This document shows, piece by piece, positions 19,506-28,359 of a DNA stretch of 64,000 nt. Made by a program: the position numbers and the translations under genes. The notes below the pieces were generated by a model. It worked only from the letters and a program-made list of their open reading frames with translations, did not search any database and was not told where the DNA came from. The first letter of the stretch is position 1, and every line of letters begins with the position of its first letter. Source of the DNA: Halobaculum sp. XH14 (GTDB lineage: Archaea > Halobacteriota > Halobacteria > Halobacteriales > Haloferacaceae); assembly GCF_032116555.1 (NCBI RefSeq), contig NZ_CP134949.1:1302001-1366000 (forward strand). Reading direction: 5' to 3'.

Positions 19506-19556
19506 GTCGCTACGAGAGGCGGTCCCGTGTTAATTCCTCGGGGTCGCCGGGTCGAC

Positions 19557-20309
19557 TCACTGGTACATCCGGAGCCGCTGGGCCTGTGAGGAGTTCTCGT
19601 CCTCCTCGCTCATCCGCCGCGCGAGCTGCTCTTTCGCCTCCTGGATCTGGTCAGCGTGTGCCTCGAGGTCCCTCGTCGGCACGTCGATGCCGGCGACGGG
19701 GGCGATCCCGTCCTCGATGACCCGCTTTGCGGCGAGCGGGTCGGGGAACCGCGGGTCACACTCCGCGATGAGGCCGACTGCGGTGAGGTCGGTTTCGAGC
19801 GCGTGGTTCAACAGCGCGCCCGTCGGCCCGGAGGCGATGCCCGCCTCGTCGGGGGCGGGAACCCCCGCGCGATCGAGGAGCACCGCGCCGTCGCCGGCGG
19901 CGACGCCGAACATCGCCGCGTCACCCTCCGGCTCCGACCCCTCCCGTCGCTGGCGTTTGAGCCCCGCGACGTACGCCGGCGTCACGGACGCCTCGCGGAA
20001 CCAGTCGGTGAGACAGTCCGCGAACTCCGTCGCCGCCTCCGGCGAGACGGGCACGTCCGACTGGAGGACGAGCAGGTCGCGCTCGCCGTCGGCGTACAGC
20101 CGAACGGGGGTTCGGACGGCCCGATCGCCCGCGCCGAAGGCGGCCGATTTCGGGAGCGACTCGCAGTGGACGTCCCCGTAGTGAACCATGTCGAACGCCG
20201 CGACGAGGTGGTCGGCGGCGATCTTCCCGACGAGGCCGACGCCCGGGAACCCCTCCACGAGCACCGGGTCGGAGAGCGACACGTCCGTCCGCACGTCGAT
20301 TCGCGCCAT
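19557..20309 (-). CDS. PAC2-family proteasome assembly chaperone (PbaA/PbaB-like)
   Basis: This 250-residue protein has the family's N-terminal LSDPVLVEGFPGVGLVGKIAADHL (about residues 11-34) and the GPTGALLN segment. Archaeal PAC2 proteins help assemble the 20S proteasome or dock on its alpha ring. The extreme C-terminus is Met-Tyr-Gln, a hydrophobic-Tyr-X tail of the type that inserts between alpha subunits. A paralogue lies at 27571-28314. Confidence 0.85.
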   Translation of the reverse strand: MARIDVRTDVSLSDPVLVEGFPGVGLVGKIAADHLVAAFDMVHYGDVHCESLPKSAAFGAGDRAVRTPVRLYADGERDLLVLQSDVPVSPEAATEFADCLTDWFREASVTPAYVAGLKRQRREGSEPEGDAAMFGVAAGDGAVLLDRAGVPAPDEAGIASGPTGALLNHALETDLTAVGLIAECDPRFPDPLAAKRVIEDGIAPVAGIDVPTRDLEAHADQIQEAKEQLARRMSEEDENSSQAQRLRMYQ

Positions 20310-20445
20310 GTCCGATCCTCCTCGGCGGGGGACCGTAAAGGTGCGCCGCGCGGGGAACCGGACTCGGTGACCGTCCGTGGAGTCCCGAGCCGTCGCCGCC
20401 CGCCGTGTCGAAACCGACAAACGCGACCCCGCCGAACCCGGGTGC

Positions 20446-21414
20446 ATGAACCCCCTCGACCGCTACGGGCCCCTCGTCGACGACGAGGCCGCGTTCCGGG
20501 CCGCCTGCGAGCGCCCGCTTCCCTCGGTCGTCCGGACGAACCCCATCAGGGCCGGGCCGGACAGGGTCGCCGAGGCGTTCGACGAGGAGGGAACCGGCTA
20601 CGAGCGCGTCGACTGGCACGAGGGCCTCTTCCGGCTCGACGAGCGGACGCCGGGGACGACGTGGCCCTACGCCCACGGCTGGGTCCACGGACAGGAGGAG
20701 GTGTCGGCGCTGCCGGCGCTCGCACTCGACCCCCGGCCCGGCGAGCGCGTCTGGGACGCCTGCGCCGCGCCGGGGAGCAAGACGAGCCAGCTCGCCGGGC
20801 TGATGGAGGACCGCGGCGCGCTCATCGGCAACGACTCGAACCTCGGTCGCATCTCCGCGCTCCGGCACAACGCCGAGCGCCTCGGGGTCACGAACCTCGT
20901 CGTCGACCAGCAGGACGCGCGCAACTACTCGCTGAACGGGTTCGGCTTCGACGAGTTCGACCGGGCGCTCGTCGACGCGCCGTGCTCCTGTGAGGGGACG
21001 ATCCGCAAGAACCCCGACACGCTCGAGAAGTGGACGCTCCAGCACGTCCACGAGGTCGCCGGCATCCAGAAGGGCATCCTCAAGCGCGCCGTGCAGGCGA
21101 CGAAACCCGGCGGCGTCGTCGTCTACTCCACCTGCACGTTCGCGCCCGAGGAGAACGAGGCCGTCCTCGACCACGTGCTGGCAGAGGAGGACTGCGAGGT
21201 CCTCGACTGGGACTGCCCCCTCGACTCCCGCCCCGGCGTCACCGGGTGGGAGGACGAGACGTACGACGAGCAGGTGAGGCGGGCGACCCGCGTCTACCCG
21301 CACTTCAACGACACCGGCGGGTTCTTCCTCGCGAAACTTCGCGTGGGTGGCGACCCGGAGGGGGGCAAAGAGGGTGCTTCGACCGGCGAAGGAGCCACGG
21401 GGGTGGGTGCCTGA
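20446..21414 (+). CDS. RNA (cytosine-5)-methyltransferase, NSUN/RsmB class
   Basis: This 322-residue enzyme methylates C5 of cytidine in tRNA or rRNA using SAM. It has the SAM-binding VWDACAAPGSKTSQLAGLM at about residues 101-119. The catalytic pair is DAPCSCEGTIRKNPD and the second cysteine in VVYSTCTF. The N-terminal MNPLDRYGPL segment starts at the chosen ATG (20446). The stop overlaps the next ATG in TGATG, so translation is likely coupled with the PUA-like protein that follows. Confidence 0.9.
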   Translation: MNPLDRYGPLVDDEAAFRAACERPLPSVVRTNPIRAGPDRVAEAFDEEGTGYERVDWHEGLFRLDERTPGTTWPYAHGWVHGQEEVSALPALALDPRPGERVWDACAAPGSKTSQLAGLMEDRGALIGNDSNLGRISALRHNAERLGVTNLVVDQQDARNYSLNGFGFDEFDRALVDAPCSCEGTIRKNPDTLEKWTLQHVHEVAGIQKGILKRAVQATKPGGVVVYSTCTFAPEENEAVLDHVLAEEDCEVLDWDCPLDSRPGVTGWEDETYDEQVRRATRVYPHFNDTGGFFLAKLRVGGDPEGGKEGASTGEGATGVGA

Positions 21415-21941
21415 TGGCCGAGCACGACAACGACGGCCAGCAGTTCGACCGCCTCCCCGCGACGGCGGCCGATCGCGAGATCGTGGGGCGCGCCACGCGC
21501 GCCGAGGTGCTGGACTGGTGGGAGGAGCGCTTCGCCGTCCCGGCCGAGACGTTCGACGGCTACACGTTCTGGGAGAAGGGCGCGGGGAAGATCTGGGCGT
21601 TCGCGGCCGACGTCCCGACGCCACAGGTCCGGGAGGGCGTCGGCATCACCTTCCTCCGCACCCGCCAAGAGCACTGGAAACCGACGACGACGGCGGCGAT
21701 GCGCTGGGGTCGGCTGGCGACGCGAAACGTGATCGACCTCTCGCCTGGCCAGGCCCGCGCGTTCGCGGCCGGCCACGATCAGGACCTGCCCGGCTGGGAG
21801 GGCGACTGGGGCTACCTGATCGCGACCCACGAGATCGCCGGCGGGCGCGAACCGATCGGCGTCGGGCTCTACCTCTACGACGAGCTTCGCTCGGTCGTAC
21901 CGAAGGGGTATCAGGAGGAACTCCCGGAGCGACCGCGCTAG
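21414..21941 (+). CDS. PUA-like protein coupled to the RNA m5C methyltransferase
   Basis: This 175-residue protein has a compact C-terminal half reading WGRLATRNVIDLSPGQARAFAAG. That half resembles the PUA-like RNA-binding domain fused to the C-terminus of some RsmF/NSUN methyltransferases. It overlaps the methyltransferase stop by one base. The likely role is RNA binding for the upstream enzyme, making a split two-subunit version of a protein that is fused elsewhere. The family assignment is from motif resemblance. Confidence 0.7.
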   Translation: MAEHDNDGQQFDRLPATAADREIVGRATRAEVLDWWEERFAVPAETFDGYTFWEKGAGKIWAFAADVPTPQVREGVGITFLRTRQEHWKPTTTAAMRWGRLATRNVIDLSPGQARAFAAGHDQDLPGWEGDWGYLIATHEIAGGREPIGVGLYLYDELRSVVPKGYQEELPERPR

Positions 21942-22075
21942 GCGGCAGTCGATCGTTCGCCTCGAGCGACGCACTGGCGGCCGTTCGAGCAGGCGGAGCC
22001 GGACTTCCGAATCGCGACGTCAGCCGGAGACCGTAGCCGAATCCTACTCGTCCCGACGACCCGTGACGGGCGACG

Positions 22076-22315
22076 TTACCCCTCCGTCTCCGAGAGCAGG
22101 TCGGTGAGGCGGTCGAGCCCGAGCGTGGCCACGAAGAAGGCGGTTCCGATGTACAGCAGCGACTGCGGTCCGGCGACGAGGCGAGTTACGAACGCGTTTC
22201 CGTAGCCGATCAGCGTCCCGAGAAAGCCGAGGATGGACATCGTCCATCCGAGGCCGGTGACTCCCGCGAGCTGGTTGAGGACGTTCTTCGACCACGGTCT
22301 CTCTTTTCGGGGCAT
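22076..22315 (-). CDS. Small membrane protein (two helices)
   Basis: This 79-residue protein begins MPRKERPWSKN and has hydrophobic segments at about residues 20-42 and 49-68. I chose the ATG at 22315 because the TATA-like AAAAATC at about 22355-22362 would place the transcript start near 22335. An in-frame ATG at 22351 lies too close to it. A palindrome, GCTTAC-CGGCGA-GTAAGC (22331-22348), falls between the box and the start. The function is unknown. Confidence 0.6.
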   Translation of the reverse strand: MPRKERPWSKNVLNQLAGVTGLGWTMSILGFLGTLIGYGNAFVTRLVAGPQSLLYIGTAFFVATLGLDRLTDLLSETEG

Positions 22316-22482
22316 GGGTGGGTAGTACACGCTTACCGGCGAGTAAGCCATGAAGATTTTTCCGGGATGGGAGCGGGGTGGTTACCAGTTACGCGCCCGT
22401 CTCTGAGGGAAACTGCCCCGATGCAGACGCGGCGGCCAGCGCGTTCCGAGCCGGGTCGGGGATCGAGTCGGTTCCCCGAACG

Positions 22483-24030
22483 TCACTCCTTCGCCCGGAG
22501 CGTCCCGCCGCCCAGCCCCTCCCACTCGACGCGATAGCCGAGACGCGAGAGCGCCGCGCTCGCGTCGGCCAGCCCGTATGAATCGAGCGCGTCTTCCGCG
22601 TCGGCGTAGGCCATCCCGGGCTCAAGCGCATCCGCGACCGCCTCCAGCACCGCGGGCCGCACGAGGCTGCCGCCGACACGCTCGTGCTCCGGGAACGAAA
22701 CCCCGTCGAGCGCGTCCCGGGGGACGCCGTGTTCGGCGGCGACCTCGTCGAGAGCGACCGCGTCGTCGTCCGGTGCGAGCACGCCCGGGAGGTCTGCAGT
22801 CACGGCGGCTTCGAGCTCGGATTCGTACTCCCGTAGCGCGTCCACCACGTCCTTGACCCGGACGGTCCCCGAGTAGGGGATCGCTCGATGGTCGCGAGCC
22901 TCGATGGCCTCGCCGACCCCGAGCGACTCGTCGACCGCGACGACGAGTTCGACGTCCTCGACGCCCGCGAGCTGATCGAGCTTCTTCTCGACGTACTCGG
23001 GCGTCCAGAACCCCATCACCTCGAAGAAGACGCGGAAGTCGGCGTGCCGGTACTCGAAGGAGAAGTCGGGGATCATCACTCGCGCCCCCACCTCGGCGAA
23101 GTCACCGGGGCCGCCTCGGGCACCGACCTCCAGCGGTTCCGGCTCGCGGACGAGCGTCCAGTCCAGGTCAAGCGCGCGGAACCGCGCGGCGAAGTCGGCC
23201 TCGACGCCGGAGTCGAACGCCGGCTCCGCGAGCGGCTCGGTGCCCGGATCGGACACGTCGGCGTCGCTCAACCGGAGCTCCCGTTCCGTGCCCCGGTCGT
23301 CGATGGTCGCGGTCAGCTCCCAGTCGGCCGTGCTCGCGGCGACCGTCCCGAGGAGGCTGGCGAACGCGGTTCCGTAGCGCCGCCCGCGACGGAACAGCGC
23401 GTCCGGTCCGGTGAGGACGAATTCCCGACCCCCGTCGGTCCTCACGACCTCGTACAGGAGCCCGAGCCGTTTCGCGGCGGACACGAGCGTCTTCGGATCA
23501 GCCGAGCGGAGCCGAACCTCGACGGCGTCGAACAGCGCGGTCTGTGCGAGCGAGAGGTCGTACTGCTCGCACAGCGTCTCCGGGTCCCACCGCGGTTCGA
23601 ACGCGACGAGGACCCGTTCGGGCTCGCGGTCGGCCGACAGCGACGACTCGACCGCCTCGGCGTCCGTGCCGAGCCGATCCCCGGCAGCGGAGAGCGCTTG
23701 CTCTCGTTCGGTCTCGCTCGCGACGCCGACCCGTTCGGCGGCGGCGAACGCGGCCCGCCTGGCCCGTTCGGGTGGGAGCGGCGACCTGGTCTCGAAGGTG
23801 GCCTCCCGCTCCAGCAGCGCGGCGAACCCCCGGACGAGCTTGAAGTCGGGGGCGTCCCGTTCGAGGTCGGTGAGCGCGGCCTCCAGCGCCCGCCGGGGCT
23901 CGCCCACGTGACCCTGGTAAGTGCCGACGACCCTGGCGGCGAGGTCGACTGCCGCCCCGTCGTCGGCGACGAACTCGGGTCGGTAGCCGCCGCCGCGACG
24001 GGAGACGCGCAGGAGATCCTTGCGCAGCAC
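22483..24030 (-). CDS. Bax1-like nuclease (DUF790), partner of XPB
   Basis: This 515-residue protein starts VLRKDLLRVSRRGGGYRPEF, the conserved DUF790 N-terminus. It carries a nuclease-like core with MIPDFSFEYRHADFRVFFEVMGFWTPEYVEKKL at about residues 305-345, containing the D and E-x-x-G-F-W residues. In archaea Bax1 binds XPB and cuts bubble DNA during nucleotide-excision-like repair. The GTG at 24030 follows ATTTTACC (about 24053-24060) at leaderless spacing. The helicase lies at 24574-25926, with a lipoprotein gene on the other strand between them. Confidence 0.88.
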   Translation of the reverse strand: MLRKDLLRVSRRGGGYRPEFVADDGAAVDLAARVVGTYQGHVGEPRRALEAALTDLERDAPDFKLVRGFAALLEREATFETRSPLPPERARRAAFAAAERVGVASETEREQALSAAGDRLGTDAEAVESSLSADREPERVLVAFEPRWDPETLCEQYDLSLAQTALFDAVEVRLRSADPKTLVSAAKRLGLLYEVVRTDGGREFVLTGPDALFRRGRRYGTAFASLLGTVAASTADWELTATIDDRGTERELRLSDADVSDPGTEPLAEPAFDSGVEADFAARFRALDLDWTLVREPEPLEVGARGGPGDFAEVGARVMIPDFSFEYRHADFRVFFEVMGFWTPEYVEKKLDQLAGVEDVELVVAVDESLGVGEAIEARDHRAIPYSGTVRVKDVVDALREYESELEAAVTADLPGVLAPDDDAVALDEVAAEHGVPRDALDGVSFPEHERVGGSLVRPAVLEAVADALEPGMAYADAEDALDSYGLADASAALSRLGYRVEWEGLGGGTLRAKE

Positions 24031-24139
24031 GCCCGACCCTTCCGGGTCCGCGGGTAAAATCGCGCCGGTGGGGGCGGGACGGGTCCGCAGGTCGCTCCGG
24101 ATGGACAAGGCTCATACGGGATGGGCATGAGGCCCGGAC

Positions 24140-24523
24140 ATGGAGCGTCGGGGAGTCCTCGTCGGCATCGCGGGCCTGGTCGCTGGGACGGGCTGTACGG
24201 AGTCGACCCAGCCGTCGGGTCCCCGAACCCCGCCGCGGTCGCCCGTCCCGACCGAGCCGCCGGCGACGGGGCTCGTCATCGCCGGGATCGCCGACGAGGC
24301 GGCCGAGGACGGGACGCTGCTGCTCCGGGTCACCGTCGAGAACCGGTCCGGGGAGTCCCAGTCCGGGACCGTCGTCGCCGACGTGCAGGCCGGGGACGAG
24401 GAGAGCACCGTTTCGCAGTCGGTGACCGTCGAGCCCGACGGCCAACTGGAGGTCGAACTCGAGACGGGTCTCGAGTACGAGGCGTTCTCCGGAAACGGCT
24501 CGCTGAGCGTCGACGTGCAGTGA
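24140..24523 (+). CDS. Small lipoprotein
   Basis: This 127-residue protein has a signal-like N-terminus, MERRGVLVGIAGLVAGTGC, with the lipobox cysteine at residue 19. A Pro/Thr-rich spacer follows, then a small beta domain (TLLLRVTVENRSGESQSGTVVADV) of FxLYD- or CARDB-like appearance. It is probably anchored outside the membrane. It sits on the opposite strand between the Bax1 and XPB genes, which it has nothing obvious to do with. Confidence 0.75.
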   Translation: MERRGVLVGIAGLVAGTGCTESTQPSGPRTPPRSPVPTEPPATGLVIAGIADEAAEDGTLLLRVTVENRSGESQSGTVVADVQAGDEESTVSQSVTVEPDGQLEVELETGLEYEAFSGNGSLSVDVQ

Positions 24524-24573
24524 GGACTGTCGGCGTCGTCCCGTCGAGCCGTCCCGGTCGTCGGTCCTGGCGG

Positions 24574-25926
24574 TTACCGCCGGCGGTCCGCCACCCGCTC
24601 CTCGGCGGTTTCGCTCGTCACGAGTTCGTACAGGACCGCCCGTTTTTCGCCGTCGCTTCCGGGCCGCAACAGCCTGCCGAGCCGCTGTGTGAACTGCCGT
24701 TCCGAGCCGGTGCCCGAGATGACGACGCCGACGCTGGCGTCCGGCACGTCGACGCCCTCGTCGAGCACGTTCGCGGAGACGACCCTCGTGTACTCGCCGT
24801 CACGGAACTTACCGAGGATTTCGCGGCGCTCGGCGGCGCCGGTCTCGCCCGTGATCGCCGGAAGCAGGAACCGTTCGGAGAGCCGATACACGAGGTCGGT
24901 GTGGGCCGTGAACACGATGACCCGCTCGTCGCGGTGACGTTCCAGGATGCGTTCGAGTTCCGTCACCTTCGCGTCGGCGTTCATCATCACCTCGCGTGCG
25001 CGCTGTTTCGCGAGCAGCGCCTCGCGCGCCCGGGGGTCGTTGCCCGAGCGGTACACCAGCTCCTGATAGTCGCTCCCCGAGGAGAACGTGATCCCCGCAT
25101 CGCGGACGTACTCCACGAACGTTCCCTGCTCTCGCTCGTACTCCTCGCGCTCCGATTCGGAGAGCCGTACCTCGATTCTCCGCACGTCGTACTCCGCGAG
25201 GTGCTCCCCGGAGAGGGCGTCGACGTCGCGCTCGAACACCACCGGACCGACGAGGTCGGCGACCGTCTCGTGTGCGCCGTCGGGCCGCTCGAACGTCGCG
25301 GTCAGCCCGAGCCGTGCCGGCGCGGCGAACAGGCGGGCGACGTCGCGATACCCCTCGCCGCCGAGGTGGTGGACCTCGTCGAACACGATCAGGCCGAAGT
25401 CGCCGCCGACGTCCTCGGCGCGGAGGTACGCCGAATCGTACGTCGCCACCGTCAGCGCCGCCGCGCGCTGCTCGCCGCCACCGAACTGGCCGACCGGCAC
25501 GCCGAACTCCGATTCGAGTTCGCGTCGCCACTGTTCGAGCAGGTCGACCGTGGGAACGACGACCAGCGTCGGGACGCCGAGTTCCGCCATGGCCGCGAGC
25601 GCGAGCACCGTCTTCCCGCTCCCGGTCGGCAGTTCGACCACGCCCCGTTCGTCGTTCCCTCGCCAGGCCGCTAGAGCGGCTTCCTGGTACTCGCGGAGGT
25701 CATAGCGGAGCGAGAGTTCGAGCCGAGCGTCGGGGGCGACGCGGTCGTCCACGTCGGCCCCGCGGTCCCGGAGCGCGTCGCGGACCGCACGGTAGCGGCG
25801 TGCCGGAGCGCGGTGGCTCCCGGTGCGTGCGTCGCGTTCGACGCCGGGGAGCGAGGTCGGGTTGAGGTCGTCGCCGTCGCTGCTCACGACGACGGCGCCG
25901 TCCTCGAACCGCAGCGTGACCGTCAC
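24574..25926 (-). CDS. XPB-type DNA helicase (SF2)
   Basis: This 450-residue superfamily 2 helicase has motif Ia/I ELPTGSGKT at about residues 100-108, a DEVHH box (motif II) and LTATFER (motif III). Late motifs include VVSANVLDEGVDVPDASVGV and QRLGRLLRPG. DEVHH and the short N-terminal damage-recognition domain match archaeal XPB. It would open damaged DNA with Bax1. I chose the GTG at 25926, which begins VTVTLRFEDG and follows AATAAGC at about 25950. The open frame continues upstream to 26001. Confidence 0.9.
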   Translation of the reverse strand: MTVTLRFEDGAVVVSSDGDDLNPTSLPGVERDARTGSHRAPARRYRAVRDALRDRGADVDDRVAPDARLELSLRYDLREYQEAALAAWRGNDERGVVELPTGSGKTVLALAAMAELGVPTLVVVPTVDLLEQWRRELESEFGVPVGQFGGGEQRAAALTVATYDSAYLRAEDVGGDFGLIVFDEVHHLGGEGYRDVARLFAAPARLGLTATFERPDGAHETVADLVGPVVFERDVDALSGEHLAEYDVRRIEVRLSESEREEYEREQGTFVEYVRDAGITFSSGSDYQELVYRSGNDPRAREALLAKQRAREVMMNADAKVTELERILERHRDERVIVFTAHTDLVYRLSERFLLPAITGETGAAERREILGKFRDGEYTRVVSANVLDEGVDVPDASVGVVISGTGSERQFTQRLGRLLRPGSDGEKRAVLYELVTSETAEERVADRRR

Positions 25927-26175
25927 GGGGTTACGTAGTCGACGTCGGCGCTTATTCCCTCCGGGTGATTCGTACTCCTCTCGACTCCCGTGCTCGACCA
26001 CGTTCCGTCAGCCACCGCCGTTGATGCCAGCGAGAGCCGCGGCCCCTTTCAGTCCCACCCGGTGTGTGGACGGGTAGCGTCAGCGGGTGGAAGGCCGGAC
26101 TGCGTTCGCCTGCGGCGATTCGGCCTCGCCGCTCGCGGTCACAACACCCACGTACCGCCGGCCCGATGTCGGCCC
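25927..26175. repeat. Spacer carrying the 20-bp dispersed repeat
   Basis: The sequence GGCCCCTTTCAGTCCCACCC at 26041-26060 is an exact second copy of 5821-5840. Around it I see no gene. The XPB promoter should lie at the low end, and the promoter of the small acidic protein at the high end. Confidence 0.6.
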
Positions 26176-26325
26176 ATGAGCAACGACGAAGCGGTCGAGG
26201 CGTTTCTGGAGGAGGCCGACGACGTGCTCGGCGAGTACGAGCAGGGATACATGGACGCTGACGCGGCGCTGTCGCGGCTGACCGGGAGCATCGAGGACCT
26301 GCGCGACGAGTACGACGAGCCGTGA
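26176..26325 (+). CDS. Small acidic protein (49 residues)
   Basis: The frame encodes an acidic, helix-prone peptide beginning MSNDEAVEAFLEEADDVLGEYEQGY, given here as positions 1-25, and ending DEYDEP. Its strong acidity and third-position GC fit a real haloarchaeal gene. It lies 80 bases before the aminotransferase on the same strand. No family is recognised. Confidence 0.6.
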   Translation: MSNDEAVEAFLEEADDVLGEYEQGYMDADAALSRLTGSIEDLRDEYDEP

Positions 26326-26405
26326 TTCGAGCGGGGTCGACGGTCCGAACGACGCGCCGGGGTCGTGTGACAACACCTATCCCGGTTCGGTCCGGTCACC
26401 TCGAT

Positions 26406-27524
26406 ATGCCGAAGTTCTCCGACCGCGTGGAGGCGATCTCCATCAGCGGCATCCGCGAGGTGTTCGAGGCGGCCGGCGAGGACGCCATCAACCTGGGGCT
26501 CGGCCAGCCCGACTTCCCCACGCCGAGCCACGCGAAGGACGCGGCCGTCGCGGCCATCCGCGAGGGAAGCACGGACGCGTACACGTCCAACAAGGGGACG
26601 CTGGCGCTCCGCGAGGCGATCGCGGCCAAACACGAGCGCGACCAGGGCGTGACGGTCGATCCCGGCGACCTCATCGCGACCTCCGGCGGGTCCGAGGCGC
26701 TCCACCTCGCGCTCGAGGCACACGTCGACGTCGGCGAGGAGGTCGTCATCCCGGACCCGGGGTTCGTGAGCTACGACGCGCTGACGAAACTCGCCGGGGG
26801 CGAGCCGGTGCCCGTCCCGCTCCGCGAGGATCTCACCCTCGATCCCGCGACCGTCGAGGCGGCCATCACCGACGACACCGCCGCGTTCGTCGTCAACTCG
26901 CCCGCGAACCCGACGGGCACCGTCGCGAGCGAGGACGACGTCAGGGAGTTCGCGCGGATCGCCCGCGAGCACGACGTCCTCTGTCTCTCCGACGAGGTGT
27001 ACGAGCACTTCGTCTTCGAGGGGGCCCACCACTCGCCCCTGGAGTACGAGCGCGAGAACGTCGTCGTCGTGAACGCCTGCTCGAAGGCGTACTCGATGAC
27101 CGGCTGGCGGCTCGGCTGGGTCACGGGCGCGACCGACCGGATCGAACGCATGCTCAGGGTCCACCAGTACGCCCAGGCGTGCGCGTCGGCGCCGGCCCAG
27201 TTCGCCGCCGAGGCGGCGCTGTCGGGCCCACAGGACGTGGTGGGTGAGATGCGCGACTCGTTCGAGCGCAGGCGCGACGTCGTCCTCGAGGGGCTCGCCG
27301 ACGCGGGGCTCGACTGTCCGACGCCCCAGGGTGCCTTCTACGCGATGCCCGAGGTACCCGACGGGTTCGTCGACGAGTGCATCGACCGCGGCGTCGTCGT
27401 CGTCCCCGGCGGCGCGTTCGGCGAACACGGCGAGGGCTACGCGCGCATCTCGTACGCGACCGACGAGGACGTCCTCCGCGAGGCGCTCGGGATCATGGCG
27501 GACGCCGCGGCTGCGGTTCGCTGA
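26406..27524 (+). CDS. Class I/II pyridoxal-phosphate aminotransferase
   Basis: This 372-residue aminotransferase exchanges amino groups between an amino acid (probably aspartate or an aromatic residue) and a 2-oxo acid. It has NLGLGQPDFPTP near residue 29, the SGGSEAL cofactor segment, NSPANPTG, and the Schiff-base lysine in SKAYSMTGWRLGW at about residue 227. The C-terminal arginine lies in YARISYA. Length is typical. Substrate specificity cannot be deduced from these motifs. Confidence 0.9.
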   Translation: MPKFSDRVEAISISGIREVFEAAGEDAINLGLGQPDFPTPSHAKDAAVAAIREGSTDAYTSNKGTLALREAIAAKHERDQGVTVDPGDLIATSGGSEALHLALEAHVDVGEEVVIPDPGFVSYDALTKLAGGEPVPVPLREDLTLDPATVEAAITDDTAAFVVNSPANPTGTVASEDDVREFARIAREHDVLCLSDEVYEHFVFEGAHHSPLEYERENVVVVNACSKAYSMTGWRLGWVTGATDRIERMLRVHQYAQACASAPAQFAAEAALSGPQDVVGEMRDSFERRRDVVLEGLADAGLDCPTPQGAFYAMPEVPDGFVDECIDRGVVVVPGGAFGEHGEGYARISYATDEDVLREALGIMADAAAAVR

Positions 27525-27570
27525 GCGACGCTGACTCCGTTCGAGGCGGTCCGTGTCCCGGCGACGGGCG

Positions 27571-28314
27571 TTACTGGAACATCCCGGTTACCGACGCGCG
27601 CGACTGGTCGCCATCGCTCGCCTGCTGGATGCGCTGGGCGAGTTGCCGGCGCCGGTCCATGATCTCCTCGGCGCTCTCGACCAGCGGGTCGGTGTCGACG
27701 TCGACGCCCGCGAGCGGAGCGATCCCGTCCCGCACGAGCACGTGTGCGCCTTCCGGGTCGGGGAACTTCGGCGTCGTCTCCACGATGAGCCCGCACGCGT
27801 CGCGGTCGCGGTCCTTGGCCGCGCTCAACAGCGCGCCTGCGGGACCCTGGATCAGTCCGTCCGCGGCCGGCGCCGAGACGTCCACCTCGTCGAGCAACCC
27901 GCCAGCTTCCCCGGTGGCGACGCCGTACAGCTCCGGGACGTCTTCGGGTTCGCGCTGGGTCGGAAGCCCGCTCAGGTACAGCGGCGTCGCGCCGATCTCG
28001 TCCATCCAGTCCGACAGCGCTCCCGCGAGACCGTCGGCGTCGATGGCCTCGATGGGCACGTCGCCGACGAGCACGATGACGTCGTTCGACTCGTCGACGA
28101 ACAGCCTGACGGGCGAGTGCAGGGTCCGGTCGTCCTCGGTGAAGGCGGCCGCGGAGGGGAGTTCCTCACCCCGGAGTTCGCCGAAGTACCTGGTGTCGAG
28201 TTGCTCCCTGACGTGGTCGGCGGCGATCTTCCCGGCGAGGCCGACGCCGGGTAGTCCTTCCACGAGCACCGGATCGGAGAGCGAGGGGGCGAACTCCGTG
28301 CTGACCTCGAACAT
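27571..28314 (-). CDS. PAC2-family proteasome assembly chaperone (second paralogue)
   Basis: This 247-residue protein shares LSDPVLVEGLPGVGLAGKIAADHV and GPAGALLSAA with the protein at 19557-20309 and belongs to the same family. Its C-terminus is Met-Phe-Gln instead of Met-Tyr-Gln, so the docking tail is altered by one residue. Archaeal PbaA and PbaB are likewise two diverged paralogues acting in proteasome assembly. It starts 45 bases after the YchF stop on the same strand. Confidence 0.83.
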   Translation of the reverse strand: MFEVSTEFAPSLSDPVLVEGLPGVGLAGKIAADHVREQLDTRYFGELRGEELPSAAAFTEDDRTLHSPVRLFVDESNDVIVLVGDVPIEAIDADGLAGALSDWMDEIGATPLYLSGLPTQREPEDVPELYGVATGEAGGLLDEVDVSAPAADGLIQGPAGALLSAAKDRDRDACGLIVETTPKFPDPEGAHVLVRDGIAPLAGVDVDTDPLVESAEEIMDRRRQLAQRIQQASDGDQSRASVTGMFQ

Positions 28315-28359
28315 ACCGGAACACGGGTCGCCGGATGGGAAGGAGTAGTGGCCAGTTGG

